In this document: in pieces, positions 1-10,905 of the stretch
Numbering within the stretch: position 1 is the stretch's first letter
How the letters are laid out: every line of letters begins with the position of its first letter
Assembly (NCBI RefSeq): GCF_037975245.1
Contig: NC_092575.1
Span: 10,992,501 to 11,054,500 of the forward strand
Reading direction: 5' to 3'
Length of the DNA: 62,000 bases
DNA from: Apostichopus japonicus
Lineage: Eukaryota; Echinodermata; Holothuroidea; Aspidochirotida; Stichopodidae
Made by a program: the position numbers and the translations under genes
The notes under the pieces: model-generated
Database searches by the model: none
Told to the model about the DNA's origin: nothing
Seen by the model: only the letters and a program-made list of their open reading frames with translations

Positions 1-115
1 TCATCATTATTACTGTAATCAATTATCATTATCTCTATTATTATCATCCTCATCAACATTATCAACATTATCATTATCATTATTACACCATCATCACCAC
101 CACAACCGCCATCAC
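1..115. repeat. Tail of an ATC/TCA-rich simple-repeat array from the preceding unit
   Basis: Imperfect TCA/ATT trinucleotide DNA runs straight into sequence that matches the array tail and downstream DNA of unit 2 (about 21110-21390). It therefore marks the end of a further copy of the tandem unit lying to the left of the window. Confidence 0.8.
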
Positions 116-1635
116 TCATTGAACAGCACGATTGTACTCTTTTCTTTGCCTTAATTAAAAATGTTATCGGTTGTTTTGTCTTACCCAACACATCAATCTA
201 ACAAGCTGACAAAAACACACCTACAGATGGAAACCTGATTTGTTATAAAATATTGTTATGAAACGTTTCTAGTTAGGTTGTATTATATTTAATATCACTT
301 CAGAGATGTGCAATTACTTCATAACGGTATACAATAATGTTCAGTAATTAAAGTTATACACAGTACAAAGGCGAAGTACATTCTTTTTGACGAAAACATT
401 GTTAAAGCTTCCATATAAAATATCCTTGATTCCTAAAACACAAGACAACATGCATGCTTTTTTTTCGAGCGCAGCGTTGTGCATTTAAGGAGGAGTTGGG
501 AACAAACTTGGCTGTATGAAACTATCAAGGCCCGCCATATCCTTAAATTGCGCATTATAATATTGTTGAATCAGTATAAATTAAAATTAATGAATACTTA
601 AATGTCTATGTTAATGGTCTGAATTATATTTCACAATATGATGTGAAAGATATTTCATTATTACATTGACAACTATTAATAGCTACAAAGGGACTTCGTC
701 AACGTCACCAGGATTCTTCCTCGTTCATCAGTTCAAAATATATGTAACTCTGGCTGTCAGGAATACGATTCTCTACATACCATCAGTTAATTCTAAACAT
801 ATATTTATATCGGGACTTGAAAGTGTTGTGTCTTTATGACATTCTTTAGGTATGTGATCTTTATCCTTTGACTATTTACCCCGTGACACTTGTATTCCCC
901 GAGGCACATCAAATGTAGGTGCACTACCATAAGTCTAACATCCATCGTACCTTCTGGTCTTATTATAAATATATGTTTGAAACAAAACAAACAACTCTGA
1001 GACCCCATAACAAAAACACAGAAATCTTACTCCTTTGGGATGTATCATGCTTTCAAAGTCATGTCAGAGGCTGTCATTTTGTCAAATTAAATCTGTGATT
1101 TCAAAAGTACAACTTTAAGGTAAAACCATTTGCTTGTTGAACACAAGATTTGTGGTAATGAATCCGATATTAGGTTTGGTCATATTCACACACAAAAACA
1201 AATCTATATTAAAGAATTAGCATTTTGGTAAAACTCACATGTATGAAGTTTAATAGGCAGCACAGTAAATAAACAAGAACATAAAAAATCCTATCACAAA
1301 TGACTCGATGATATAATACTTAGATCTCTAGCTTTTCTCTGGTTTCCACTATTGTCATTAAATCAATGTATCGTACAAAGGGAAAACGATTTGTTAGAAA
1401 AAGCGAGTTTATTACATAAACCAATATGAGCGGTAACTGTTATGTACGAATATGATTCACTTTATAAAGCGAGCAGCTTTCATTGAATATGTTAATTCAG
1501 GTTATAACGATATCCACTGTATTGACATCTATTTAACTGTAAATCGCTCATGAAAAGGTTTAATAGACGCTTGACTATTCAAACATTATATAGTTCTTTT
1601 CTTTCTTAAAGAATACAAAAAATAAAGGAAGACAT

Positions 1636-1762
1636 AAAGAGAGAGAATAAAGAAAGAAAGAAAGAAAGAGAGAGAAGGATAGATATATAGAGCGAAAGAA
1701 AGGAAGGTGGAGAGAGAGAAAGGTGGAGAGAGAGAAAGGTGGAGAGAGAGAAAGAATGAGAT
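1636..1762. repeat. Purine-rich GAAA/GAGA simple repeat
   Basis: A strand-asymmetric run of GAAA and GAGA motifs, with equivalents at about 22790-22885 and 50630-50735. Its length and composition differ in each unit: unit 3 has a cleaner GAAA run and unit 1 has extra GGTGGAGAGAGAGAAA modules. Open frames on the minus strand rich in Leu, Phe and Ser are a by-product. Confidence 0.85.
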
Positions 1763-3000
1763 AAATAAGGAGAAACAGAACAAAAGGCACAGCAAGCAGC
1801 AGTCTCATAAAGTGAATATTAATAAAGAAAGGTAATTAGAAAACGTGGCTTAGGAGTGAAGAGTTCGAACGGAAATTAGATATAAAATACTAATAGCGTT
1901 ACTTTATGAGAAAATAATACACAGACAGATATCGCTAGAGAATAGATTACTTTATTTCTTTTTTGATGTTCATATAAAAATAAAGACGAATAATAGCGTA
2001 CGATATCGCTTAGTTATTGAATGAGAATCCTATGTGGGAAGCACTGTTCAGTAGGTCACACTTCATAGGGTTGTTATCGTCTTGCACCATTCAATCGAAT
2101 GTTTCTGTGAAGGTGTATATGCATATTATAATAATAATACGTGGTTAGTGATGAAGCCAACACAAACTGCTAACCGGTCTGTAACAGAATCACGGTCGAC
2201 AGGAAGTTGTTCCTATGAAATAATCCTCGTTCTGACTTTTTCCAAACATAGCAACGAAAAAGAGCAAGATTTTCTTGTTTGAATCCAAAGTAAGGGTTTA
2301 TATCTTGGCAATTGTTGTTCTCATAGCTTAACGTTGAACCATACAACTTTTATATATCTATATCATTATATATACGGTATTGGTTCTGGTTGGTTAATAT
2401 GGTATCATGTGATCATCACTCATGATGTGTTGTTCATTCAGTAACGGTATAGTATGTTCATGAACCTATAACGGATGATATGTTTCATCAGCAGCGTATG
2501 CTAAGCGTACATGTTACAAACCATTATACCAGGGAATTATGACAATGTGGTGTTGCTAGGCAACATATCAAGATAGCCTTAACAAGTTAACCAATCTACT
2601 AGATGTAGTTCTATACTGATGCCCATGCATAAATTCAATAATGGGACTAATTAGTTTAACGTACACACAATTATGTCTGTACTGTGGCATTTATAAATGC
2701 AATAGGATTGTTAACAAAGCATTAGAAAATGTTCAAATACAAATGGTGTTGAATATCATCCAATGGGGGCTTTATTGTTTACATGAAGTTAAAAGAAGAT
2801 AACTTGGTTGAGTTATTAGAATTTGAAATCCAATGAATTAATATTAAACATTTAGTCCTGTATACTGATGAACCCATTTCATCGTTCCTTAAGTCTTAGC
2901 TTTTGTCAGAGTTTTAACATGATAAAAGAATTATTCACACACTCAGCTTTCTTGGATTCATAATTAATAATATATAAGTAAATTAAGTCAATAAAGTCAG

Positions 3001-3345
3001 GCGCTTTATGACGGTATAGAGTGCCAAACATCCGACTTCTAGCTTTCGGGTTTCATGCCCAACCAGAGAATCAGATTCTGAAGACATCATATTCAAAATA
3101 TGCTTCTGTGGAGTGTCATTGAGTGGAGACCTACATAAGATAAGGTATACCTGTATTAGAAACTTACAAACTGGGGTTTGGTTCAGCTAGTTGCTTGTTC
3201 TCCCACATCATGATCCATTGTGGTGCCGTCACTTTCCTCAGTATTCGCAAGTGAGTAGATGCTGTGTTACACGCTACTCCATCGGATGGGGACGTTAAGT
3301 GAGAGCCGGTCCCGTGAGGAGGAGTTAATAAACGTCAAAAACGTG
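3001..3345 (+). mobile_element. SINE-like element in block A, unit 1
   Basis: A segment with a possible degenerate tRNA-like B-box (CGGGTTTCATGCCC near 3048) ends in a GC-richer module containing TCGGATGGGGACGTTAAGTG near 3283. That resembles the conserved body or tail found in several animal SINE families; this resemblance is from memory and untested. Copies are at 51845-52195 (full) and 24105-24345 (3' part lost). Confidence 0.45.
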
Positions 3346-3896
3346 TTTGGTTTTCTTTCTCATATAAAAATAATTTATTGACATAAAGAAAATAATAGCG
3401 TTACAATCAAAACATAAACAGTTGAATGAAAACTTGGCAGTTAAGCGAGTTACTTTGCGTCACATTTTGACAGGCAAATTAATAACATGATTATTAAAGT
3501 AAAGTAACTTTTGAAGACCGTGTGTCATTATAATGTCACAGCCAACCCGAGTCCTGTATTGTGATTCATTTTCATCAAGTAATAAATTGATTACCTTGGT
3601 TTACAAAACGACTCACCATCAGATAACCATATCTAGAATTATAGAGTTGACAAAACAAAATGGTGCGATAGGGCTTCCACGTTGTAATGGAGAGTACTTT
3701 GTGTACGTGGTGTTACATTTTCTGGTTGCTGTCGACCATATCCCTTTAAATGTATCGTTAACATCTTTACAGGAATGGTCCACGGATACAGAACTAACAT
3801 TTAGGCAATTATGTTATATACTGTAACTTTACCTTTGGTAATCAAAATACTGAGTCCAAGGTGATCGACCTTTGTTTTCTGCATGAAAATTGGGAT

Positions 3897-5297
3897 CAGA
3901 GGTGGCGGGCGATGATGCAGTCTGGGGGGGGGGCGGGGAGGGGGAGGGGAGAACACAACTTCGGAAGGCAGTAAGTGGAACATGTAAATTGGATTCGATT
4001 GGGTAAAACACAAATGACAAATAGTGCTTCTCCATTTTAGGTTTTTGCTACCACTGGTGGAGGGGGAGGAGTTATTCCCAAAGTACTCCCTGTTCAACCG
4101 CCCCTGATTGAGATGATGACGAACGCTGAAAGATGTATATTCATGATACTAAAATATACTGTGGTTAAAATTGCACAAACAGCCGAACAAGGATTTGAAA
4201 GCTAAACGACCAACATCGCGAATGGTTTCCAATGAGATTAATATTATGTTTTTTTTCTCAATTCAATGGCTACAACGTAATATGAGATTATGCTTTCAAT
4301 AATTTATAATGCATGCATATAACGTGGCTCTGCAATAATGTAAGCACGTGTGTAATTATATGTAAGCACACTATTACCAATTAACGGCAACGGTTATATT
4401 TGTTTTGTTTTAAGTTCATAGAGCTGTACGCGTCAAAGAAATCTACAGATAAGTAGTTTTTACCACTGTGTCAATTTTTAACATTCGGAGAACAATCAAT
4501 CTGTCTCTTTCACTTATTTACCTATCGGAAGGAAAAGTACATAAATGGGCTATCACCAGTATATAAGAACCACATTAACATCAGTTACAAGGCCTGTTTT
4601 ATTCCACAAGGTTGTTTGATTTTTTTTATAATTTACAACATTCAATAAAAACGTTCGGTCTCTGGCAGCACTGAATCAGATGTACTTGTACTTTTATATA
4701 CGAGGTGTACACAATGCGAAAGACTTACGATAGTTTTAGGATATCGCTTAATATGAACAAAACCCTTTGACATCTAATTAGTTTTCTACCGCTTTGGATA
4801 TAAAAGGATCAATTTATTTCCCAAGAAAAGTAAACAAATAAAAGACCACAACAATTGATTCTTAACATTTTGTATTGCTCGACTAGAAGGTACCGACTGA
4901 GGTATTATTAAAAGCCAACAAAAATCAGTCGCGTTAGCTCTATAGGCTAGCTGAAAAAAAGCAATGTAAATAACTACCTTGCAGGTCACTCCATTGTTTT
5001 AACGGCGGGCTATGTATGCGCCTGATCTGTATATCTTCTAGGTCTCGCACCACAATTAATTGTTCCATTGAATTACACACTAAACTCACTCACTTTCAAG
5101 ACATGCCAAAGCAAAGATAGAAGTTTTCAACTGGTATATCCTACCCACCACACTATAGTTGAGATCTTGACCTATGATGGCATTTTCAAACTTTTATATC
5201 ATGACCCTTACGATTTTGAGCTAGAAGAGGAGCAACTTGAGCATACTGAACCCCGACCCTTCCATTTGCTCGCTCGGATTAATATCAACATTTAACC
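3897..5297 (+). repeat. Nested tandem subrepeat, unit 1 subunit 1
   Basis: First of two subunits of about 1.4-1.46 kb. Each starts near CAGAGG...AGTCTGGG plus a G-rich tract, contains TTTTTGCTACCACTGGTGG (near 4040 and 5497) and ends with the left 250 bp of an inverted-repeat element (GCACCACAATTAATTG at about 5048). No coding function is supported, although short frames recur in each copy. Confidence 0.8.
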
Positions 5298-6972
5298 AGA
5301 GGAGTCTGGGAGGGGCGGGGGGGGGGCGGAGGGTAGAGCACAAGTGGAACATGTGAGTTGGATTCGATTGTGTAAAACACAAAATCACCTCAACACGCCA
5401 CGCCACGATAGAAGGAAACCTCTGCAGTGCATTCTGTTTTACCAGCTTCCTTTTAACTTTTCACACAAATGACTAATAGTACTTCTCCATTTTAGGTTTT
5501 TGCTACCACTGGTGGAGGGGAAGGAGTTATTCCCAAAGTACCTCCTGCTCCACCGCCCCTGATTGGGATGATGACGAACGCTTAAAGATATATACTCAGG
5601 ATACCAAAATGTACTGTGGTTTAACTTGCACAAACAGCCGAACAAGGATTTGAAAGCTAAACGACCAACATCGCGAATGGTTTCCAATGAGATTAATATG
5701 ATGTGTTTTTTTTTTCAAATCAATGGCTACAACGGAATATGAGATTATATTTTCAATATTTTACATGTATGCGCATATAACGTGGCTCTGCAATAAATGT
5801 AAGCACGTGTGTTATTATATATAAGCACACTATTCCCAATTAACGGCAACGGTCATATTTGTTTTGGTTTTAGTTCATAGAGCTACGCGTCAAAGAAATC
5901 TACAGATAAGTAGTTTGTTTTACCATTGTGTCAATTTTGAACTTTCGGAGAACAATCAATCTGTCTCTTTCACTTATTTACCTATTGGAAGAAGAAGTAC
6001 ATAAATGAGCTATCACTAGTTTATAAGAACCACATAAACATCAGTTACAAGGCCTGTTTTATTCCATAAGGTTGTTTGAATTGTTTATAATTTACAACAT
6101 TTAATAAGAACGTTCGGTCTCTGGCAGCACTGAATCAGAAGTACTTGTACTTTAATATACGAGGTGTACACAGTGCGAAGACTTACGATAGTTTTATGAT
6201 ATCGCTTAATATATGAATAAAACCCGTTGACATGTAATTAGCTTTCTACCGCTTTGGATATAAAAGGATCAATTTATTTCCCAAGAAAAGCAAACAAATG
6301 AGAAACGAAAACAATTGATTCTTAACATTTGGAATTGCCCGACTATAGAAGGTACCGACTGAGGTATTACTAAAAGCCAACAAAAATCAGTCGCGTTAGC
6401 TATAGGCTAGGTGAAGAAAGCAATGTAAATAACCACCTTGCAGGTCACTCTATTGTTTTAACGGCGGGCTATGTATTAGTTGTCCTTATGCGCCTGATCT
6501 GTATACCATTTAGGCCTCGCACCACAATTGCTCCATTGACTTACACACTAAACTCATCACTTCTAAGACCTGCCAGAGCATAGATAGATGTTTTCAACTG
6601 GTATATCCTACCCACCACATGATAGCTGAGATCTTAGCCTATTATGGCACTTTCGAACTTTTATATCATGACCGTTTAGATTTTGAGCTATAAGAGGAGC
6701 AAGTTAAGCATACCGAACCCCCACCCTTCCATTTGCTCGCTCGAAGTAATATCAACATTAAACCAAAGATTTTCTAAAATGAATATATCACCCTTCGATC
6801 CTCCCTTTATTCACACCATCTGTATTTAAATTATGCTCTTTCATATAAAGGCAGAACAAACAAAGGCAGTAACTGATAACATGCTTAAACAAGCTTCACC
6901 TTAGGTACTTTTACCTCTTTCCTCTGACATTTCGAGCGCATGAACACTAAACTGTAATTGTGGTGCGGTACC
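5298..6972 (+). repeat. Nested tandem subrepeat, unit 1 subunit 2, ending in the full element
   Basis: Second subunit in unit 1, closely similar to 3897-5297. It ends in a complete 460 bp inverted-repeat element (6513-6972) instead of a truncated one. This arrangement fits expansion by unequal exchange with one breakpoint inside that element. Confidence 0.8.
6513..6972. mobile_element. MITE-like element, copy a, unit 1
   Basis: The left end reads GGCCTCGCACCACAATTG and the right end reads CAATTGTGGTGCGGTACC-like sequence in inverted orientation, so the termini form an imperfect inverted repeat of about 17 bp around a 460 bp non-coding body. The flanks are T-rich (TTTA left, TTTA right). A clean target duplication cannot be assigned and the superfamily is open. 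Orthologous copies are at 25712-26170 and 56844-57297. Confidence 0.7.
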
Positions 6973-7393
6973 TTTACAGATTTCTGAAGTACAGTGCACG
7001 ATTGCGTGAAAGCGCCCATAAGGATGCAAACACGCCGGACGAACTTGCATAAAGACTCGATGGATGATCCTTCAGGCGCGGCGGAACGGAAATTTTTTTG
7101 GGGGGGGGGGCTAATGTGTTGAGACTATGTAAGCGGAGCGCCACCATCGGTTGGCGCGGAGCGTACAAGACAATTTTGGGTTTTTTCAAACCCCCAGATG
7201 GCCGGAAACGGCACTTCCCGATTGTTTTATGCTGCGAATACCTAGCCCTAAAATATGGGTCTCAAGCCTGCAATTTCTCAGATTGCACGTAAAAGTCTGT
7301 AAAAACATTGTAATTTGTATATTCGATGGTGTTTTAAGAGAGTAGCTATTACTCGTAGTGTACTCGCAAAGACATTTTTGAGTGTAGTAAGAG

Positions 7394-8811
7394 CAGTGGC
7401 GGAGCTAGGGGTGTTGGTCAGGGGGGCAAGAATGGTCTGTAGGGGCGCTTTCGACACTATCTAAGCGGAGCGCCACCACAGGTTGGCGCGGAGCGTACAG
7501 AAAATTTTTGAGTAAAGTTACTCCCTAGAGTGCAGGAAATGACCCTTTCCGGGCCTTGCTAATTTGCAGATAAACGGAGAATAAATAGGTGTCGTCGCCA
7601 TTTTGTCGGAAAATTACACCAACAGAATATGACAAATGTCAATAGGTATATGAGAGCACTGGCGGATCCAAGGGGGGCCAAGGGGGGCCATGGCCCCCCA
7701 AAGGTGAGCCAAAAAGTGTTTCCGAACATCCGCTAAATCATATGATTGGAAATTTAAAAAATCGAGAGGAATAGCAGTGGTAGACTAGTCTAAACCTTTT
7801 CGTTTTCTGGTTTAAAATTAAATGCAGAGCTCCCAACTGACCCGCAATTCGCGGGAATTAGACCCGCATTCTAACACCCAAACCCGCTGACCCGCACAAG
7901 CGTCCGAAAAAACCGCATTGTAATTGTCAAGTATACATAAAAAATTTGCATCAAATTTTGACTTAGCAACCATCATTTCTTTAGCATTTAGCATAATAGA
8001 GTATAAATCCTCCTTTACAGCATCATTTGAACCTCAAATTAGCCTATATTTCTTTTCATTGGGGCGAGCAGCGAACATTTTCATGCCACGGGAAAAAATG
8101 AATTATCACCTACTATTCAATTTATTGATGTTACACACAAAAAAATGCATATTTCTCAGAAAATTTTGGGTGACAAAAGCCTTTCTAAGTGCCTCCATTT
8201 TACATGTAGGCATCACCAGGATTCCAAAAAAAAATCAAAAGGGGAGGGGGACACCCCCTCCCCTTATATCCCTCCCCCAGGACGGCGATTCGTGGCATGG
8301 ACCAGCATTTGCCTTCTCAAGAGTTGGGAGCTATGTAAATGTATGAGCATGAGGATTTACAGTTTAACACCATTTTGCAGTTACAGGCTGGTTGTAAGAA
8401 ATTTATAACCTATGAGAAATAAAATTTCTTGAGAAAGATGATCCCAACTTTGTTTTATAAATATTTTAGAAAATTACACCTGGGAAACATTTTTTTTAGA
8501 AGTAAATTAACATCACCATTGTACACTTTTGTCGCACCAAATTGCATCTGAGTGCATTCAGCAATAGAAAATTTTCCAAAGGGGAGGGGGCACCCTTAAA
8601 CCCCTCCCCCATATCACTCTAATGCCACTTTGGCCCCTCCCAAACAAAGGCCCTGGATCCGCCAGTGTATGAGAGCGCAATAAAATAGTCAATAATCGCG
8701 AATAAGTTAAAAGTAGTGAAAAGCTGAAAAGGGCGCCAGCAGTCCATTTGAGTCCGTCAGGAGGGGGGGGGGATCCGCCCCCTGACTGTATATATGGACG
8801 CTCCGCCACTA
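7394..8811. mobile_element. Middle hAT-like element, inserted in the outer one
   Basis: The left end is CAGTGGCGGAGC and the right end read inward is TAGTGGCGGAGCG. The flanks AGTAAGAG (7386-7393) and AGTAAGGG (8812-8819) match at seven of eight bases. A subterminal motif, AAGCGGAGCGCCACC followed by GGTTGGCGCGGAGCGTACA (about 7462-7500), also occurs in the outer element at about 7130-7168, so the two belong to related families. Confidence 0.7.
7657..8667. mobile_element. Inner hAT-like element with perfect 8-bp target duplication
   Basis: A 1011 bp element bounded by CACTGGCGGATCCA in inverted orientation at both ends, flanked by perfect TATGAGAG copies at 7649-7656 and 8668-8675. A G-rich left subterminal region is mirrored by C-rich DNA inside the right end. 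A 140-codon frame at 7924-8346 shows no recognised domain and is probably chance. Confidence 0.85.
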
Positions 8812-9257
8812 AGTAAGGGGATGTTGGAGAACTGGCTGAAATGAGGCAAGTCATTGGCCTAAGAAGAAGTTGTGTTACGCTTACCGGTACTCACACTCAC
8901 TGCTTCCACTTTTCACGGGGCGTGAAGACGCGGTTGGGGTGACAATGTGGTCTATAGCCAGGGGGCGGGCCAAGGGACCCCAGCAATTACTAAAATTATT
9001 ACACCTATATAGTATACGTGTGCATCGGACAGATCGACAAGTATGCATTAAAAAATGGGCAGATGCACGTTTCGGAGCCTTGGTAAATATTGGGGGGGGG
9101 GGGCTTATCATGCATTTGCCCACTCAAATTTTTCATTGGGGGGGGCTCAGCCCCCCCCCCCCCCCCCCAAGCCCCCCCCCCCCCGGTTCCGCCGCCACTG
9201 TGATCCATAGTTCAACGTTCCTATGATGCAGTTTTGCAGAGCGGAACAGGATATTTA

Positions 9258-9731
9258 GGTACCGCACCACAATTAACTGCTCCCATTGACTTACACACTA
9301 ACCTCGCTACTTTCCAAGGCCAATAGAGCATAGATAGAAGTTATCCACTGACATGCCTTACCCACCATATGATAGCTAATGGCTTGGACTATCATAAAAC
9401 GTTCAACATTTGCCAACATGACCGTTTAGATTTTGAGCTAGAAGAGCTCAAAGTTGATAATAGTGATCCCCTTCCCATCTGCCAGCTGTCGCTGCGGAAT
9501 CTTCTTGTTTCACCCAAGATTTTCTAAGATACCTTAAATCGCCTTCAATCCCTCAGATTTTTAGACCATCAGTATTTGTTTTTATCCTCTTCAACATCCA
9601 AGCATCAAAAAGAGTGGTGATGACTCAAAAAATGCAAAAACAATCAAAACAGTAGGTCACTTTATGGCTATTTTCCCACAATGGTTAACCTCACAGGCGG
9701 ACGTGCACTACTTTAATTGTGGTGCGATACC
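9258..9731. mobile_element. MITE-like element, copy b, unit 1
   Basis: The ends are GGTACCGCACCACAATTAA and, inverted, GGTATCGCACCACAATTAA, about 474 bp apart. It is a diverged second member of the family at 6513-6972. Both share internal stretches such as GATTTTGAGCTAGAAGA. Counterparts are at 57433-57902 and, split by an insertion, 26306-29725. Confidence 0.75.
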
Positions 9732-10235
9732 TTTTAAAAAGCACATGGTTATTGTGCTTATTTACCTGAAACTACGAAAATATCTTACAAAGATTTTTTA
9801 TTACGAACGGTTAATGCTCCCAAAAATGATTTAAATTGTAGTAGGGCGATTTTGTACTTATTTGTTCCTAATGGATACAAAAGGACATTTTTATTACGAA
9901 AATGTAATCATCATTTTACTTATGCGCCTATTAACGCTTAAAATTCAGATGAATTTCGCTTATAGTTCGAATAAAAGTCAAAATTGACCTTTAAAATCCC
10001 GTATAAGCATCCTGACAAAAATTTGGGAAATATCATCTTTAATATTGCAATGCTATAGAATTATCAGTTTGTTTATTTTTTTGCCAAAATAGAGACTTTT
10101 CCTATTCTTTTCAAAAATTACGTAAATATAGAAGGGCGCTCTTCTAATATATACCATGCATTATGTTGTTCTTGTTTGTTCCAAATTGATACAAAAGGAT
10201 ATTTTTGGTTTCGATGATAATCGTAACCTATGTAG
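9732..10235. repeat. Tail of block A, unit 1, without gene
   Basis: AT-rich DNA with two diverged internal copies of a motif around TTGATACAAAAGGA / GGATACAAAAGGACA (near 9872 and 10187). Compared with units 2 and 3 it lacks about 360 bp (29805-30165 in unit 2). No coding signal is seen. Confidence 0.6.
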
Positions 10236-10269
10236 GCGGAGAGTGTGTATGTGTGTGTGTGTGTATGTA

Positions 10270-10482
10270 TTTAAATTCCTCTTGTAAGCAGGAACTCGCG
10301 AATAAGCCTCATTGGCTTATCAAAGCCGGAAGCTGACGGAAGTCAGTCTCTTACATTCAGATTTAACGTCCATGATTATGAATTGTCAACAACTCTGTGA
10401 CTGGACGACATACATTGATCTTGGAGTGACTCGAACCGGGGACCTTATGATTGGAACGCACCGGCGTTAACCACTGAGTTCG
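10270..10482 (-). mobile_element. tRNA-derived SINE, unit 1
   Basis: Read on the minus strand, the sequence starts with a tRNA-like head: A-box-like CTCAGTGGTTAACGCCGG and B-box GGTTCGAGTCACTCC. It continues into a body with AAGAGACTGACTTCCGTCA and a tail GCCAATGAGGCTTATTCGCG. Related copies lie at 38930-39148, whose head is better preserved (TTAGCTCAGTGG), and 39190-39403. Pol III boxes plus a shared non-tRNA body make this a SINE, not a tRNA gene. Confidence 0.8.
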
Positions 10483-10569
10483 AACGCAACAAAGATGTAC
10501 GAATGTGAGAAATTTATTTTTTTGACTTTTCCCTCTTTTTCCCGTCAAGTCTTTAAGTATCAGTCTTGG

Positions 10570-10905
10570 ATTTAGTTTTCTAGCTGATGTGTTAGTTAGC
10601 GCGACGGTGTAAGCGAAATACCTTGCACTGCTAATCGAGTAAACCGTGGCTAGGGTTCGAGGCAGGCTGGAGGCGATAATACCTCCGGCTGTAGGTATGG
10701 TGCTTTTGTGGCCTAGTGTCCCGGGCAATGTCTCCCTTGTTGCCGTAAACGAATCCGGGAGGATGTGAGGAGGGTCGGTCGGTCAGAGGTCGACCAGAAG
10801 CGTACTAGGTGGCGTGCGTGAATCCTGGCCTTTGGCCAGAGGGTCGAAACACATGTATGCAGCCCATGTCCACTGAATACGTGGGTCAAGGAGGCGCTAT
10901 TCTCC
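10570..10905 (+). mobile_element. Possible second tRNA-headed SINE, unit 1
   Basis: The segment has a tRNA-like stretch (TTAGCGCGACGG then, about 60 bp later, GGGTTCGAGGC), a GC-richer body and a short A-rich end (CTCCTAAAAAAG). It is duplicated at about 39490-39830 as part of block B, so that second copy is not independent evidence of mobility. Confidence 0.45.

Larger units (their letters stand above)
7073..9200. mobile_element. Outer hAT-like non-autonomous element of a three-level nest
   Basis: The ends are CAGGCGCGGCGGAAC (left) and, read from the right end inward, CAGTGGCGGCGGAACC. They are flanked by TGATCCTT and TGATCCAT, an 8-bp target duplication with one mismatch. The segment is absent at the matching positions of units 2 and 3. 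Eight-base duplications and CA-starting ends fit the hAT superfamily. No transposase frame is recognisable, so it would depend on an autonomous relative. Confidence 0.7.
116..10235. repeat. Segmental-duplication block A, unit 1
   Basis: This block aligns by eye along its length with 21241-30610 and 49246-58790, in the same order and orientation. Examples are the start of the shared stretch near 2082 (matching 23215 and 51060), the nested 1.46 kb repeats and the paired inverted-repeat elements. No convincing coding region is seen. The stretches 116-1600, 1770-3000 and 3346-3896 hold only AT-rich, non-coding-looking DNA shared with the other units. Unit-specific content is the nested hAT-like insertion at 7073-9200. 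Confidence 0.85.

Noticed and set aside
5068-5295. Recurrent frame with FELEEEQLEHTEPRPFHLL in several repeat copies (also 25687, 53934, 55400, 56919)
   Set aside because: It lies within the left part of the inverted-repeat element and is conserved only because the DNA repeat is recent. Diverged members (6513 and 9258 copies) break the frame, and there is no codon-like pattern of change.
8870-9226. 118-codon frame ending in Pro-rich sequence at the right end of the hAT nest
   Set aside because: It crosses the G/C homopolymers and the terminal inverted repeat of the outer element. No domain is visible and no counterpart exists in the other units.
10363-10728. 121-codon minus-strand frame
   Set aside because: It spans the SINE at 10270-10482 and adjacent SINE-like DNA; it is a chance frame in repeats.
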